Shown here in pieces: positions 1-9,137 of a DNA stretch of 64,000 nucleotides. The notes under the pieces are model-generated. The model searched no databases. It was not told the origin of the DNA and saw nothing but the letters and a program-made list of their open reading frames with translations. The translations under genes were made by a program, and so were the position numbers. Numbering within the stretch: position 1 is the stretch's first letter; each line of letters begins with the position of its first letter. Source of the stretch: an uncultured Blastocatellia bacterium (GTDB taxonomy: Bacteria > Acidobacteriota > Blastocatellia > Chloracidobacteriales > Chloracidobacteriaceae); assembly GCA_937934745.1 (NCBI GenBank), contig CALGZC010000007.1, forward strand, positions 48,976-112,975, read 5' to 3'.

Positions 1-493
1 ACCGGATGTCGCGCGCCTGACCGTCGGCAACGACCTGGGCTAACATCGTGTGGACATACCTGCGGTCATCTGGATGCACGAGCTGCTCGATGGCCTCCGC
101 AGGCGTTCGCGGCGCCGAGGTGGCCGTCCGCCGTATTCGCTCTAGAGCTTGCCGAGACCAATGCAGCCGCTGACTGGGGACATCGTACGTCCACGTCATC
201 AGCTGCTCGAGGGCGACGACATCGGCGAAGTCGCGCTTGAGGTCGGCCTGCCGCATATCGTAAGTCTCGAACAGGCGGGCGAGAAACTCGGCAGCGCGCT
301 CCTCGGCTCCGGGCGCGTCCGTTTCCGCTAGGCATTTGCGCGCCACGCGCTGGTGAAGGCGAATAATGTCAGCCGCCGATGGCCACACATCGCCCTGGAG
401 GTGGGCGAAAGGACCGGCTTCAAAGCTGCCGCCCTGCACAAAGGCGCGCAACGCGGCGGCATAGGCTACTTCATCATCATCTAGCTTGATCAT
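1..493 (-). CDS. PAS-domain protein, N-terminal part (runs off left edge)
   Basis: This open frame is missing from the ORF track because it continues past base 1. It gives 164 codons. The first ~95 residues are helical and charged, with no family recognised. From about residue 99 there is a PAS-type segment (WTYD...HWS, then HPDDRR near residue 140), the usual signature of PAS_3 sensor domains. A kinase, GGDEF or phosphatase output domain probably lies outside the window, so the job is signal sensing with unknown ligand and output. The start at 493 is uncertain: an upstream ATG at 512 would give a natural-looking N-terminus (MSDTKLDDDEV) but is put out of frame by a 13-bp tandem duplication. 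No good ribosome site precedes 493. Confidence 0.6.
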   Translation of the reverse strand, partial: MIKLDDDEVAYAAALRAFVQGGSFEAGPFAHLQGDVWPSAADIIRLHQRVARKCLAETDAPGAEERAAEFLARLFETYDMRQADLKRDFADVVALEQLMTWTYDVPSQRLHWSRQALERIRRTATSAPRTPAEAIEQLVHPDDRRYVHTMLAQVVADGQARDIR

Positions 494-501
494 CTAGCTT
501 G
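476..501. repeat. 13-bp perfect tandem duplication at the PAS gene start
   Basis: Two adjacent copies of ATCATCTAGCTTG (plus strand). Removing one copy joins the ATG at 512 in frame to the PAS protein, so the duplication looks like a recent slippage event within the original first codons. Confidence 0.85.
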
Positions 502-630
502 GTATCGGACATATGAACTTGGGGGGAGTGCGGATTTGTCCTGTGCAATGCCGTCGCCTCAACGAGAGCAAGTCCCGCAGTGGAGCGGTGGGTACCTCGT
601 GAGCTGGACAAATCATCTCATGAGCTGAAC

Positions 631-1209
631 TTAATTTGCAACCCATCGTGGCGACAACAGGTCAATTTGGTTATTTTCAATATATTGCAATAAAGCTGCC
701 ACGCCGTGCTGCGCGAGAACGAAGTACTCGTACTCCGTCAAAGGGATGATGTAAAGTAGCTTGATAACCGTTGCCTGGTCTTCGATCAGATCGGGATCGG
801 CTTCGGTCAGCGCCGGATGAAGCCATAGATCAAAGCAGCGCGGGAAGCCGGGAATACCGTTCGGCGCACGAACGCACCCGTGCCAGTCAAACTGCGCCCC
901 CGGCGCTTGGGCGGCGGCGGCTACCTGCGCCAAAAATCCCATAGCGGCTACCTGCTCGGCCCGGTTAAGTGGCTGCTTGATGAGCCAGTGCAATTCGACC
1001 GGGACACCGTCGGCAGCGTGTGCCGTTTCAGATAGTCCCAGCGTGTTGAATGCAACTGCCGCCCCCAACGGGTCTTCCCAGACGGCAATGTGCAACCCCT
1101 CAGGGGTGGCGGCCATGTGCGTAGGGCGCCCCCACTGCTCGGAAAGTCTGAGAAAAATGCGCTGCCTGCGCGGCGTCGGCGACTTGACCATAGCAGATGG
1201 TGCGGACAT
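631..1209 (-). CDS. SUFU (suppressor of fused) domain protein
   Basis: 192 residues from the ATG at 1209, which has an AAGGAG ribosome site about 11 bases upstream; the longer track ORF would run through the upstream tandem repeat and is unlikely. The C-terminal half has the pattern of bacterial SUFU-domain proteins: an ELHWL strand, a hydrophobic IIPLTEYEYFVLAQHG segment and a short amphipathic helix near the end. Bacterial members are small soluble proteins of uncertain role, often linked to toxin immunity or protein binding. No toxin gene is adjacent. It is divergent from bioF across a ~125-base spacer. The family call is by motif only. Confidence 0.6.
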   Translation of the reverse strand: MSAPSAMVKSPTPRRQRIFLRLSEQWGRPTHMAATPEGLHIAVWEDPLGAAVAFNTLGLSETAHAADGVPVELHWLIKQPLNRAEQVAAMGFLAQVAAAAQAPGAQFDWHGCVRAPNGIPGFPRCFDLWLHPALTEADPDLIEDQATVIKLLYIIPLTEYEYFVLAQHGVAALLQYIENNQIDLLSPRWVAN

Positions 1210-1228
1210 ACAACCCGTTGCTCCTTTT

Positions 1229-1258
1229 CCTACGGTTTTTCCTACGGTTTTTCCTACG
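1229..1258. repeat. 12-bp tandem repeat (2.5 copies) in SUFU/bioF spacer
   Basis: Unit CCTACGGTTTTT occurs twice and is followed by a six-base partial copy. It lies in the divergent spacer, just upstream of the SUFU-protein ribosome site. Confidence 0.85.
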
Positions 1259-1334
1259 ATGCAGGCAGATGGCCTTGCGGACCGATTGTTGAGTAGTGTG
1301 TGTTTTCTGGTTAGCGCGTCGTGCCGGTGATCTG

Positions 1335-2555
1335 ATGTCTGTCGCCAAACTCCAAGCTGAACTGCGAGCCGAACTTGAAACCATTCGGGCAGCAGGCCGG
1401 TGGCGCGAACTGCGCCCGGCGCAAGGCCCACCGACTGTAGCATTCCTCGGTCGCGAGCGGCAGTGGATCAATTTCTCCAGCAATGACTACCTCGGTTTGG
1501 CATCCCATCCGCGCCTCATCGCGGCCGCGCAGGCCGCGACCGCCCGCTGGGGCGCCGGGGCGACGGCCAGCCGTCTAATTTGCGGCACACTGGCGTTGCA
1601 CACCGATTTGGAAGCAGCGCTGGTCAATTTCAAGGTCGGCGGCCGCTCCGACTATCGCGCGTTGCTTTTCAACAGCGGCTACCAGGCCAACCTGTCGCTG
1701 CTGACAGCGCTGGCCGATGCCCCGGATGTCATCTTTTCCGATGCGCTCAACCACGCCAGCCTCATTGATGGCTGTCGCCTGAGCCGCGCCTCCGTCGTCG
1801 TCTATCGTCACTGCGATGTAGCCGACCTGCGGGCAAAAGTTGCGGCCCATCCGCAGGCGCGGCGGAAGCTCATCGTCACCGATGCGGTGTTTTCCATGGA
1901 TGGGGATGTCGCGCCGCTGGGGGAGCTACTTGACCTTGCCGAGGCCGCCGGCGCGTGGGTGGTGTTGGATGAAGCCCACGCGACGGGCGTTCTCGGTCCT
2001 GGCGGGCGCGGTCTGGCGGCCACGCTCGAGCGCGATGAACTGCCGCTGATCGTGATGGGCACGCTCGGCAAGGCGCTGGGGAGCTTTGGGGCGTTTGTCG
2101 TTGCGCCGAGCGTCGTGATTGAGTTGCTGATCAACCGGGCGCGGCCGTTTATTTTTACAACCGCCTTGCCGCCGGCGCCGGTTGCCGCCGCCCTGGAAGC
2201 GGTTCGCTTGCTGATGGAAAGCGATGCGCCGGTACGCGCGCTGCGGGCAAATATCATTCGCTTGGCGACGGCGCTGGGCCTGGAGCCGACGTGGCCCACG
2301 CCGATTTTCCCCATCGTGTGCGGCACCGAGCAGGCGACGCTGGCGGCAATGCAGGCGCTGGATGAACGTGGTTTTTACGTCGTGGCAATTCGTCCGCCGA
2401 CGGTGCCGCCCGGCGCTTCACGGCTGCGGTTGACCGTCACGGCGGCCCACACAGAGGAGCAGATTGCCGCCGTGGCCGAGGCCATTCAGGCGCTGCCACG
2501 CCCTGCCGGCCGGCCGCCAACCGTACTGCAGACCGTTGCGCGGGCAGCGGAGTGA
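1335..2555 (+). CDS. bioF: 8-amino-7-oxononanoate synthase
   Basis: PLP enzyme joining pimeloyl-thioester and L-alanine to give KAPA, the first committed biotin step, in the cytosol. From the ATG at 1335 it is 406 residues, near the family's ~385-400. Visible motifs: [11 protein letters not shown] near the N-terminus, [12 protein letters not shown], the [11 protein letters not shown] loop, [11 protein letters not shown] (Asp and His contacting PLP) and the Schiff-base lysine in TLGKALGS. The track start at 1296 adds 13 unlikely residues. No other bio gene is nearby, so it is a solitary biotin gene. Glycine C-acetyltransferase is the main alternative within this fold, but the length and motifs favour BioF. 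Confidence 0.88.
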   Translation: MSVAKLQAELRAELETIRAAGRWRELRPAQGPPTVAFLGRERQWINFSSNDYLGLASHPRLIAAAQAATARWGAGATASRLICGTLALHTDLEAALVNFKVGGRSDYRALLFNSGYQANLSLLTALADAPDVIFSDALNHASLIDGCRLSRASVVVYRHCDVADLRAKVAAHPQARRKLIVTDAVFSMDGDVAPLGELLDLAEAAGAWVVLDEAHATGVLGPGGRGLAATLERDELPLIVMGTLGKALGSFGAFVVAPSVVIELLINRARPFIFTTALPPAPVAAALEAVRLLMESDAPVRALRANIIRLATALGLEPTWPTPIFPIVCGTEQATLAAMQALDERGFYVVAIRPPTVPPGASRLRLTVTAAHTEEQIAAVAEAIQALPRPAGRPPTVLQTVARAAE

Positions 2556-2855
2556 GCTCTGCGCGCACGACAAGCACAACAAAGAGCCTTCCGGCGGACC
2601 CGCGCTGTCGTCCGCTCCGCGGGTTGCGGATCCCCTGCTGGCGGATACCCTGTTGAAGTAGGCGTTGAGAGCGTTCGGCCCGCGATGGGCGAACCCCGGC
2701 AACGCGATACACCCAAACTGTCAAGCCGGTTGTGAGGCCGGTTTCCACAGCGTTCAAGCCTATTCGTTCCAAGCCTGTTTTTCAAAAGCCCGTTTGCGCT
2801 GCCTGTTTTGGCAACACGACCGGCTTTCGTCAGGCTTTGTCCTGATCTGTCGTGA
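2556..2855. other. 300-base convergent spacer with degenerate short repeats
   Basis: Convergent spacer between bioF and the ABC permease. No credible gene. From about 2720 to 2830 variants of AAGCC-(T/G)GTTT recur (e.g. CAAGCCTATT, CAAGCCTGTTTTT, AAGCCCGTTTG), giving an imperfect repeat field. No strong T-tailed hairpin was seen. Confidence 0.5.
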
Positions 2856-4109
2856 TTATTCGTAGCGCAGGGCTTCCGCCGGATCGAGATAGGCGGCTTT
2901 GATGGCCGGGAAAAGTCCGGCGACGAGGCCAATGCCGACCGAAACGGCCAAGCCAACCACGACCCAGAAGGCGGAGACGCTGGAAGGCAAGCCGGGGAAG
3001 GCGACGTTGAGGATGGCGCTGATGCCCAGCCCGGCTAACAGGCCGATGCAGCCGCCCAGTCCGGTCAGCGACATCGCCTCAATCAAAAACTGCAGGATGA
3101 TGTCGCGCCGGCGGGCGCCCAGGGCGCGCCGCGTGCCGATTTCCTTTGTGCGCTCCGTAACGGAAACCAGCATGATGTTGAGGACGCCGATGCCGCCGAT
3201 GAGCAGCGCCATGCCCGAAATCGGCACGACAATCGCGGCCAGCGCGAGCGTGATCTTGCCAAAGCCTTCTTTTTCGGCGTTGGGCGTTGACACGTAAAAG
3301 TCGTCGGCTTTGTCAAACGGCACGTTGCGCCGCTTGCGAAGCAACTGCGTGATGTCGTCCACCATGCGGTCGAGCTGCCCATCCCGCGCCTTGGCGACAA
3401 TCATGTAGTTTTTTTCCCGCGGGTAGAGCCGCCGAAACGCGGCGTGAGGAACGATAGCGCAGTTGTCTTCCCAGTTCGCGCCGGGGAACATCCCGCGCGC
3501 CGCGCTTTTTTCCAGAACCCCGACGACGCGGAAAATTTGCCCGTTGATGGTGAACTCGTTGCCGGCGGCCTCGGTCGTGCCGAAGAGCGTTTCAGCCATA
3601 TCGTAGCCGATGACGGCTACCGCTACTCCGTGACGGCTTTCAACCTCGGTGTAGTAGCGTCCGACTAGGATTTGCATGTTGCGCGCTTCGAGAAATGCCG
3701 GGTCGCCGCCGCGCAGAACAGGGTTGTTTGCCTGTCGGTCGCGGTATTTGATGATGGGCGCATCGCGGCTGCCAGGCCACTTGCCGAGGCAGGCCGTCGC
3801 CGCGGCGACGCTAGGCAACGCCGCCACGGCCAGCCCGTCCTCGTAGGTCAAGTCCCTCCGCTGGCGCTCTTCAAACGTGGGTTCGCGCGGGCCGCCAAAG
3901 TCAAACTTGGAGACAAAGACGGTGCTGGTTCCAAACCGCTCGACCATTGCGGCGAAGCCTTCTTCCAGTCCGGTGACCACCGATGACACGAGGATCACCG
4001 AGGTCGTCCCAATGATGACGCCTAAAATGGTGAGCAGCGACCGGAACTTGTGCGCGCCAATCGTGGCCAGGGCCTGCCCTAAGCTTTCGCGGATGCTGAG
4101 AAACAACAT
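2856..4109 (-). CDS. FtsX/MacB-type ABC transporter permease
   Basis: 417 residues with the layout of MacB/LolC-like permeases. One membrane helix lies near residues 20-45 (HKFRSLLTILGVIIG), then a large periplasmic MacB_PCD-like domain (~50-280), then three C-terminal helices forming the FtsX domain. The coupling motif ERTKEIGTRRALGARRRDI sits in the loop after the second helix. No ATP-binding domain is fused, so it needs a separate ATPase. The gene lies 12 bases downstream of a paralogous permease on the same strand. Such systems export lipoproteins, antibiotics or peptides; the substrate here is unknown. Confidence 0.85.
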   Translation of the reverse strand: MLFLSIRESLGQALATIGAHKFRSLLTILGVIIGTTSVILVSSVVTGLEEGFAAMVERFGTSTVFVSKFDFGGPREPTFEERQRRDLTYEDGLAVAALPSVAAATACLGKWPGSRDAPIIKYRDRQANNPVLRGGDPAFLEARNMQILVGRYYTEVESRHGVAVAVIGYDMAETLFGTTEAAGNEFTINGQIFRVVGVLEKSAARGMFPGANWEDNCAIVPHAAFRRLYPREKNYMIVAKARDGQLDRMVDDITQLLRKRRNVPFDKADDFYVSTPNAEKEGFGKITLALAAIVVPISGMALLIGGIGVLNIMLVSVTERTKEIGTRRALGARRRDIILQFLIEAMSLTGLGGCIGLLAGLGISAILNVAFPGLPSSVSAFWVVVGLAVSVGIGLVAGLFPAIKAAYLDPAEALRYE

Positions 4110-4121
4110 GTCGGTTCCGAT

Positions 4122-5363
4122 TCACTCTGCCCGCAGCGCCGTGATTGGGTCGAGATTCGCCGCCCGATATGCCGGGTAGATGCCAAAGACTAGCCCGACG
4201 CTGAGGGAAACGGCCAGCGCCAGCGCCACTGCCCAGAGCGGCATGGCAAAGGGCAGCCCAAACTGCGCCGCGATGACCAGCCCTCCCCAGGCGACGGCCA
4301 GTCCGATGACGCCGCCGACGCTTGAAAGCAAGGCGGATTCCACCAGGAACTGCGCCAGAATATCGCGCCGCCGCGCGCCAAGGCTCTTGCGAATGCCGAT
4401 CTCGCGCGTTCGCTCCGTGACGGCGACCAGCATGATGTTCATGATGACGATGCCTCCCACCACGAGCGAGATGGAAACCACGCCGAGCGCCACAACGGTG
4501 ACCATGCCGGTGAGTTTGCCCCAGAGATCCTTCAGGGCGTCCACGCTGATAAACCCAAAGTCATCTCGCTGGTCCGGCCGCAGGTGATGTCGCATGCGCA
4601 TGATGCCGCGCACTTGGTCTTCGAGCGCTTCCGGCGTCACGCCCGGCTTGGGCTGGATCACGATGGAGAGCGACTGGCGCGGGCCGAACAGGCGCAGGTG
4701 CGTCGCCGGCGGCATCACGACAAACGTATCGCGGTCATTGCCTAAAAATGCGCCAAGCTCCTTGGAAACCCCAATGATGCGGAACAACTCGCCTTGAATG
4801 CGGATTTCTTCCCCAACGGGATTTTTGCCTCCAAAAAGCTTCTCGCGGATTTTGTAGCCCACGAAAACCACATTGGCGCGACTTTCGTCCTCGCTTGCGA
4901 TGATGAACCGCCCTTCCTCGACCGCGATGTTACCGGCGCCCATGGTGGGGATACTGGGCGAGTAGCCAATCGCGGACACATTCGTCAGCTCCGCTCCGCC
5001 GTGGCGCAGATATGGAATGGACTGCTCAAGCCGGATGCCCATCTCCTGCGCCAGGCTCGCTCGCTCGCGCAAGTCGCGGTAATCATCCAGGGTGATGGGC
5101 TTGTTTTTCTGGACGCGCAGCCATTCGTCCAGGCTGGTCACAATGCCGTAGCGGTCAAGCGTGATGGTATTAGCTCCGAAATCCTTTTCCATTGTTTCGC
5201 CGACATAGACATTGATGCCCTCGATGACGGCGGCGACCGCCACCACGGTCATCACGCCGAAGATGACGCCCAGAAGCGTCAAAAAGCTTCGCAGCTTGTG
5301 GGCGCGCAGCGCTTCGACGGCCAGCCGAACCGCCTCATGAAATGGCATCGCGCCGGTAGACAT
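4122..5363 (-). CDS. FtsX/MacB-type ABC transporter permease
   Basis: 413 residues from the ATG at 5363, which has GAGG upstream at good spacing; the track start at 5468 adds an unlikely leader. Same plan as its downstream paralogue: helix 1 around residues 20-45 (HKLRSFLTLLGVIFG), periplasmic domain, then FtsX helices with ERTREIGIRKSLGARRRDI. The two permeases probably form a heterodimer. No ATPase or adaptor adjoins them; a MacB-like ATPase plus adaptor lies about 50 kb away at 54.3-56.6 kb. It is divergent from a lipoprotein gene. Confidence 0.85.
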   Translation of the reverse strand: MSTGAMPFHEAVRLAVEALRAHKLRSFLTLLGVIFGVMTVVAVAAVIEGINVYVGETMEKDFGANTITLDRYGIVTSLDEWLRVQKNKPITLDDYRDLRERASLAQEMGIRLEQSIPYLRHGGAELTNVSAIGYSPSIPTMGAGNIAVEEGRFIIASEDESRANVVFVGYKIREKLFGGKNPVGEEIRIQGELFRIIGVSKELGAFLGNDRDTFVVMPPATHLRLFGPRQSLSIVIQPKPGVTPEALEDQVRGIMRMRHHLRPDQRDDFGFISVDALKDLWGKLTGMVTVVALGVVSISLVVGGIVIMNIMLVAVTERTREIGIRKSLGARRRDILAQFLVESALLSSVGGVIGLAVAWGGLVIAAQFGLPFAMPLWAVALALAVSLSVGLVFGIYPAYRAANLDPITALRAE

Positions 5364-5496
5364 GGAAAACCTCGGTGCGCTAGAGATGGACACGGTGATG
5401 TCACCGGTGCAAAACGATAAGTCCCAGGCAAGGGTTTCGGCAAACACCTGCAACAACAATCCGGTCACAACCCCGTCGTGTCCCCCCCTACAGCCT

Positions 5497-6105
5497 ATGC
5501 AGCAACGTTTTTATCCCGTCCAGTTGGCCTTGTTGCTTGGGTGTGTTTTGCTCGGTGCGTGCCGCACCAGTCCCCTTACGTCCACGCCGCCTGAACTGTT
5601 TGCCTTGATCGCACGCTTTCTGCCGCAGTTTGACGGTGCGCGATCGCGCGCAGGACAGCCCCGATTCACACGGGCCGAGGCAGAACGCCTTCTTTCCGAC
5701 GGGCAGATCGAACAACGCTGGCGCGGCAAAAACGGATGGGAAGTTCTGACCGTGGCAATGACCGTGCGGTTTGGGAAGGGCGACGGGCGGTGCCGCATCG
5801 CCGTGGCGGCCCTGCCCGGCCAGGACGTGGTCCACAGTGTGACCTTTCAACTGTTTCAGTTGACCGATCCGGCGCTTGCCGACGATGAAAATCACGTGAT
5901 TGCGGCCTTTGTACACCAGTACGGCGACCCATCCGACGTTGACGCGCCAGACATTGATCTGGTCTGGCGGTTGGCAGAAGGCGCCCTGGTTCTGATGGCT
6001 GCCGACGCCGACAATCCGACGATGACCTTTGCATTGCGCCCGCTTTCCGACATACCGGTGGATGACGCGCCTGGGGATGGTGGTGAGTTGCGCGACCACG
6101 ACTAA
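5497..6105 (+). CDS. putative lipoprotein of unknown function
   Basis: 202 residues from the ATG at 5497. The N-terminus is a lipoprotein signal peptide: short basic start, hydrophobic VQLALLLGCVLL and a lipobox ending in LGAC, predicting lipidation at about Cys 22. The rest is soluble, rich in Asp/Ala, with no domain I recognise. The track start at 5362 would place 45 unrelated residues before the signal and is rejected. No clear ribosome site is visible. Divergent from the ABC permease pair, which could hint at a shared envelope role, but this is only context. Confidence 0.65.
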   Translation: MQQRFYPVQLALLLGCVLLGACRTSPLTSTPPELFALIARFLPQFDGARSRAGQPRFTRAEAERLLSDGQIEQRWRGKNGWEVLTVAMTVRFGKGDGRCRIAVAALPGQDVVHSVTFQLFQLTDPALADDENHVIAAFVHQYGDPSDVDAPDIDLVWRLAEGALVLMAADADNPTMTFALRPLSDIPVDDAPGDGGELRDHD

Positions 6106-6285
6106 GCGGGTCACCGGGCAATTCCGCCGGCGGCTGCGCAGAGGAGGCCCCGTCCTGACGGTGGTCCGTCCTGCATACAGGCCCCGTTGCCCCTAGGCAT
6201 GTAAGAACGGGCCTTCATCGGCGGGAGGCAGAACGTGATCACAATGCATCCGACCCCCAGGGGCGGCCGGCGGCCCTGTTACTGC

Positions 6286-6861
6286 CTACTGCCGCCACAA
6301 CCACAGCGCCCCCAGCGCCAGAAAAACGCCTGCAAAACCCACTGCGGCCCGGTACTCGCGGTGGCGCCAGTAAAGCCGTTCGTCAAATCCATCGCACCAG
6401 GCAGCACCCAGGTGACGCCACGCTGGCAGAAAAAGCGGCGTCCGGTCTGCATACGCCGGATAGTCGGCAGGGAAGAGTTTGCGCAGGTGGTCCTCTTCGG
6501 CGCGCATAACGGGCCAGTAAATGCCGACAAACAACGCGCTCACGGCCACTGCCAAGGGCCAGGGTGCAGCCGCCACTAGACAGCCCACCGTCATCAACCA
6601 ACTGCCAAGATACAGCGGGTTGCGCGTCAGCCGGTAGGGGCCCTGGGTCGTTAGGGCCTCGTCCTTGCGCAGATGTCCGGTTGCCCAGGTGCGCAGGGCA
6701 ACACCGATGCCGCCGATGAGTGCGCCTGCAACCATCCGCATCGGGGACGGCTCTGCGGTCACAAGAAACACAACCGCGACCAAAAACCCCAGTGGGACAC
6801 GCACCCGTTGCGCTGTGGCCTGAAGACACGCCTGGCGGCTCGTTGGTGGCTTCCACGTCAT
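6286..6861 (-). CDS. isoprenylcysteine carboxyl methyltransferase-family membrane protein
   Basis: 191 residues with several hydrophobic helices. The middle carries the ICMT/phospholipid methyltransferase signature: HLRKDEALTTQGPYRLTRNPLY followed by a helix, then the C-terminal AEEDHLRKLFPADYPAY segment that binds S-adenosylmethionine in this fold. It probably methylates a lipid or small molecule at the membrane; bacterial members rarely have known substrates. It sits 9 bases after the trpS stop on the same strand and is probably cotranscribed. Confidence 0.78.
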   Translation of the reverse strand: MTWKPPTSRQACLQATAQRVRVPLGFLVAVVFLVTAEPSPMRMVAGALIGGIGVALRTWATGHLRKDEALTTQGPYRLTRNPLYLGSWLMTVGCLVAAAPWPLAVAVSALFVGIYWPVMRAEEDHLRKLFPADYPAYADRTPLFLPAWRHLGAAWCDGFDERLYWRHREYRAAVGFAGVFLALGALWLWRQ

Positions 6862-6870
6862 GGCCCCGCC

Positions 6871-7845
6871 CTATACGATACCGCATGCGCGACGTGCCGC
6901 ATCAATCGTCGCCAACGCAACCTGCCGCGCGCGGGCGGCCCCGGCGCGCAAGACATCTTCCAGATCGTCCGGGCGCTGCAACCACTCACGGTAGCGGTCG
7001 CGCGCCGGACCGAATCGTTGTTTGAGCTTGGCCAGCAGAGCCCTCTTTGCCTCGCCGTAGCCGTACCCACCGGCGCGAAACGCTTCTGCCATCGCCGTTG
7101 TCTCTTCCGGGGATGCCACCAGGGCATAGAGTTGAAAAATCGTGTTTTTGGTCGGGTCTTTGGGGGCTTCGACCGGAGTCGAGTCGGTGACAATCCCCAT
7201 GACGGCTTTCTTCAGGGCCCCATCGTCAGCAAAAAGCTCGATCGTATTGCCGTAGGATTTGCTCATTTTCTGACCATCCGTACCCGGCACGATGCTCGCT
7301 TCCGCACTGACGCGCACTTCCGGCAAGACAAAGACCTCACCGTAGGTATGGTTGAAGTAGCCGGCCATATCGCGTGTCATCTCAACGTGCTGTACCTGGT
7401 CGGCCCCGACCGGCACCACATTGGAACGATAGGCCAGAATATCGGCGGCCATCAGTACCGGGTAGTAAAACAATCCCACCTTGGCCGGAAGCCCACGCGC
7501 AACCTTATCCTTATAGGCATGCGCGCGTTCCAGCAGGCCCATCCCGGTCACCGTTGCCAGCAACCAGGCGAGTTCATGGAGTTCGGGAATGTCTGACTGG
7601 CGAAATAGTGTCGCCCGCTGTGGGTCAAGCCCCAGCGCCAGATAGGCGGCGGCGACATCGCGCGTCAATGCACGCAACTGGTGGGCGTCATTGACGGTGG
7701 TCAGGGCATGGTAGTTGGCGATGAAATAAAACGCCTCACCTTCCCCCTGGAGCGCAATGTGCTGCCCAATGGCGCCGAAGTAGTTGCCGAGATGCAACTT
7801 ACCCGAAGGCTGGATACCGGAAAGAAAACGAATCGGTTGCGTCAT
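6871..7845 (-). CDS. trpS: tryptophanyl-tRNA synthetase
   Basis: Class I aminoacyl-tRNA synthetase charging tRNA-Trp. 324 residues, the usual bacterial size. The HIGH-type motif is PSGKLHLGNYFGA near residue 15 and the KMSKS loop is DGQKMSKSYGNTI near residue 195. The tryptophan-pocket region includes the typical PVGADQVQH. Between an MFS gene 20 bases upstream and a methyltransferase-like gene 9 bases downstream, all on the minus strand. No T-box or trp-like leader seen. Confidence 0.95.
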   Translation of the reverse strand: MTQPIRFLSGIQPSGKLHLGNYFGAIGQHIALQGEGEAFYFIANYHALTTVNDAHQLRALTRDVAAAYLALGLDPQRATLFRQSDIPELHELAWLLATVTGMGLLERAHAYKDKVARGLPAKVGLFYYPVLMAADILAYRSNVVPVGADQVQHVEMTRDMAGYFNHTYGEVFVLPEVRVSAEASIVPGTDGQKMSKSYGNTIELFADDGALKKAVMGIVTDSTPVEAPKDPTKNTIFQLYALVASPEETTAMAEAFRAGGYGYGEAKRALLAKLKQRFGPARDRYREWLQRPDDLEDVLRAGAARARQVALATIDAARRACGIV

Positions 7846-7865
7846 GCGGTTGTGCGTTAGAAGGC

Positions 7866-9137
7866 CTATGTGGCTTCAACAAAATCGAGTGCCTTGCCGT
7901 GGGATTCCTCGAGGAGCGCCAGCGCGAGGTAGGCGAGCAGCGTGCAGCCAATCCCAACCGCTAAGGCGCTGTAAAGTAATCCAAGCGCCGTGTGATACGT
8001 GAGCCACTGTAGCGCCAGCGTCAGCGGCACTACCGATGCCCGGACAAAGTTCGGCGCGCTCGTGGCAACCGTGGCGCGCAGGTTCGTGCCGAATTGTTCG
8101 GCAGCAATCGTGATGAACACCGCCCAGTAGCCGGCTGCGATGCCCAGTGCGAAGCACAGGGCATAGAAATAGGTCAGCGACGCCCCCCGCGAGGTGACAT
8201 AGACAAACGTCAACGCCAGCGTCAACGTCTGAAAGGCGAACACGACACGCTTGCGGCTCTGCAAGTACTGACTCAACAGCCCGCTGGCCACATCCCCAAC
8301 GACCAACCCGGCATAGGCGTACTTGATGGCATCGCCCGCCGTCACGCCCGGAATGTCCAGCTCGCGTGACAACTCGGGCGAGAGGGTAATTAAGATCCCG
8401 ATGGCGAACCACAGCGGCACACCGATCAAAATTGAGCACAGGAAGCGCCGGAAGCGGTCGGCGTTGGTAAACAGGGCAAAGAAGTTGCCGCGCGAGACCT
8501 CCTGCTGGTCAAGCGCGTGGAACAGCTTCGACTCCAGCAGCGTGGCACGCATCGCCAGCAGCAGAAACCCCAGTAGGCCGCCGCTCATGTAGGCAACCTG
8601 CCACGAGAAGTACTTGCCGACCGTCGCCGCCACCACGGCCCCCGAAACGCCGACGCCGGCGACAATTGCCGTACCGTAGCCGCGCAGTTCCTTCGGCAGG
8701 CTTTCGCTGACGAGCGTCACCGCCGCACCGAGTTCGCCCGCCAGTCCGATGCCGGCCAGAAAACGTAGGACGACGTATAGCTGAAACGGTGTTATGCCGC
8801 CCGGCAACCAACCCGCCAGCTCGATGATGAACGCATTGGCGAAGTTGGCGACCGAGTAGAGCACAATCGAGCCGAACAGCACCGAGCGCCGTCCACGCTT
8901 GTCGCCCAGCACGCCCCACAGCACACCGCCGATGAGCAAACCGACCATCTGCACGTCGAGCAGAAGAATCCCGTCATCGAGGAGTTGCTGCCCGCTCAGA
9001 CCCAGAGCCTGCAAGCTCGGCACGCGCACGATGCCGAACAGGAGCAGGTCGTAAATATCCACAAAGTAGCCCAGCGCCGAAACGATCACCGTCGCCGAAC
9101 AAAGCGGCGCAAAGCGTTCAGGGAGGAGAGCGCGCAT
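7866..9137 (-). CDS. MFS transporter (sugar/metabolite-proton symporter type)
   Basis: 423 residues from the ATG at 9137, placed right before the first membrane segment; the track start at 9413 adds 92 arginine-rich residues with no sign of being real. About 12 hydrophobic helices. The MFS loop-2 motif appears as GDKRGRRSVLFG, and FLAGIGLAGELGAAVTLVSE on helices 4-5 is typical of the metabolite/sugar-proton symporter branch. Substrate unknown. It is the first gene of the trpS strand group. Confidence 0.8.
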   Translation of the reverse strand: MRALLPERFAPLCSATVIVSALGYFVDIYDLLLFGIVRVPSLQALGLSGQQLLDDGILLLDVQMVGLLIGGVLWGVLGDKRGRRSVLFGSIVLYSVANFANAFIIELAGWLPGGITPFQLYVVLRFLAGIGLAGELGAAVTLVSESLPKELRGYGTAIVAGVGVSGAVVAATVGKYFSWQVAYMSGGLLGFLLLAMRATLLESKLFHALDQQEVSRGNFFALFTNADRFRRFLCSILIGVPLWFAIGILITLSPELSRELDIPGVTAGDAIKYAYAGLVVGDVASGLLSQYLQSRKRVVFAFQTLTLALTFVYVTSRGASLTYFYALCFALGIAAGYWAVFITIAAEQFGTNLRATVATSAPNFVRASVVPLTLALQWLTYHTALGLLYSALAVGIGCTLLAYLALALLEESHGKALDFVEAT

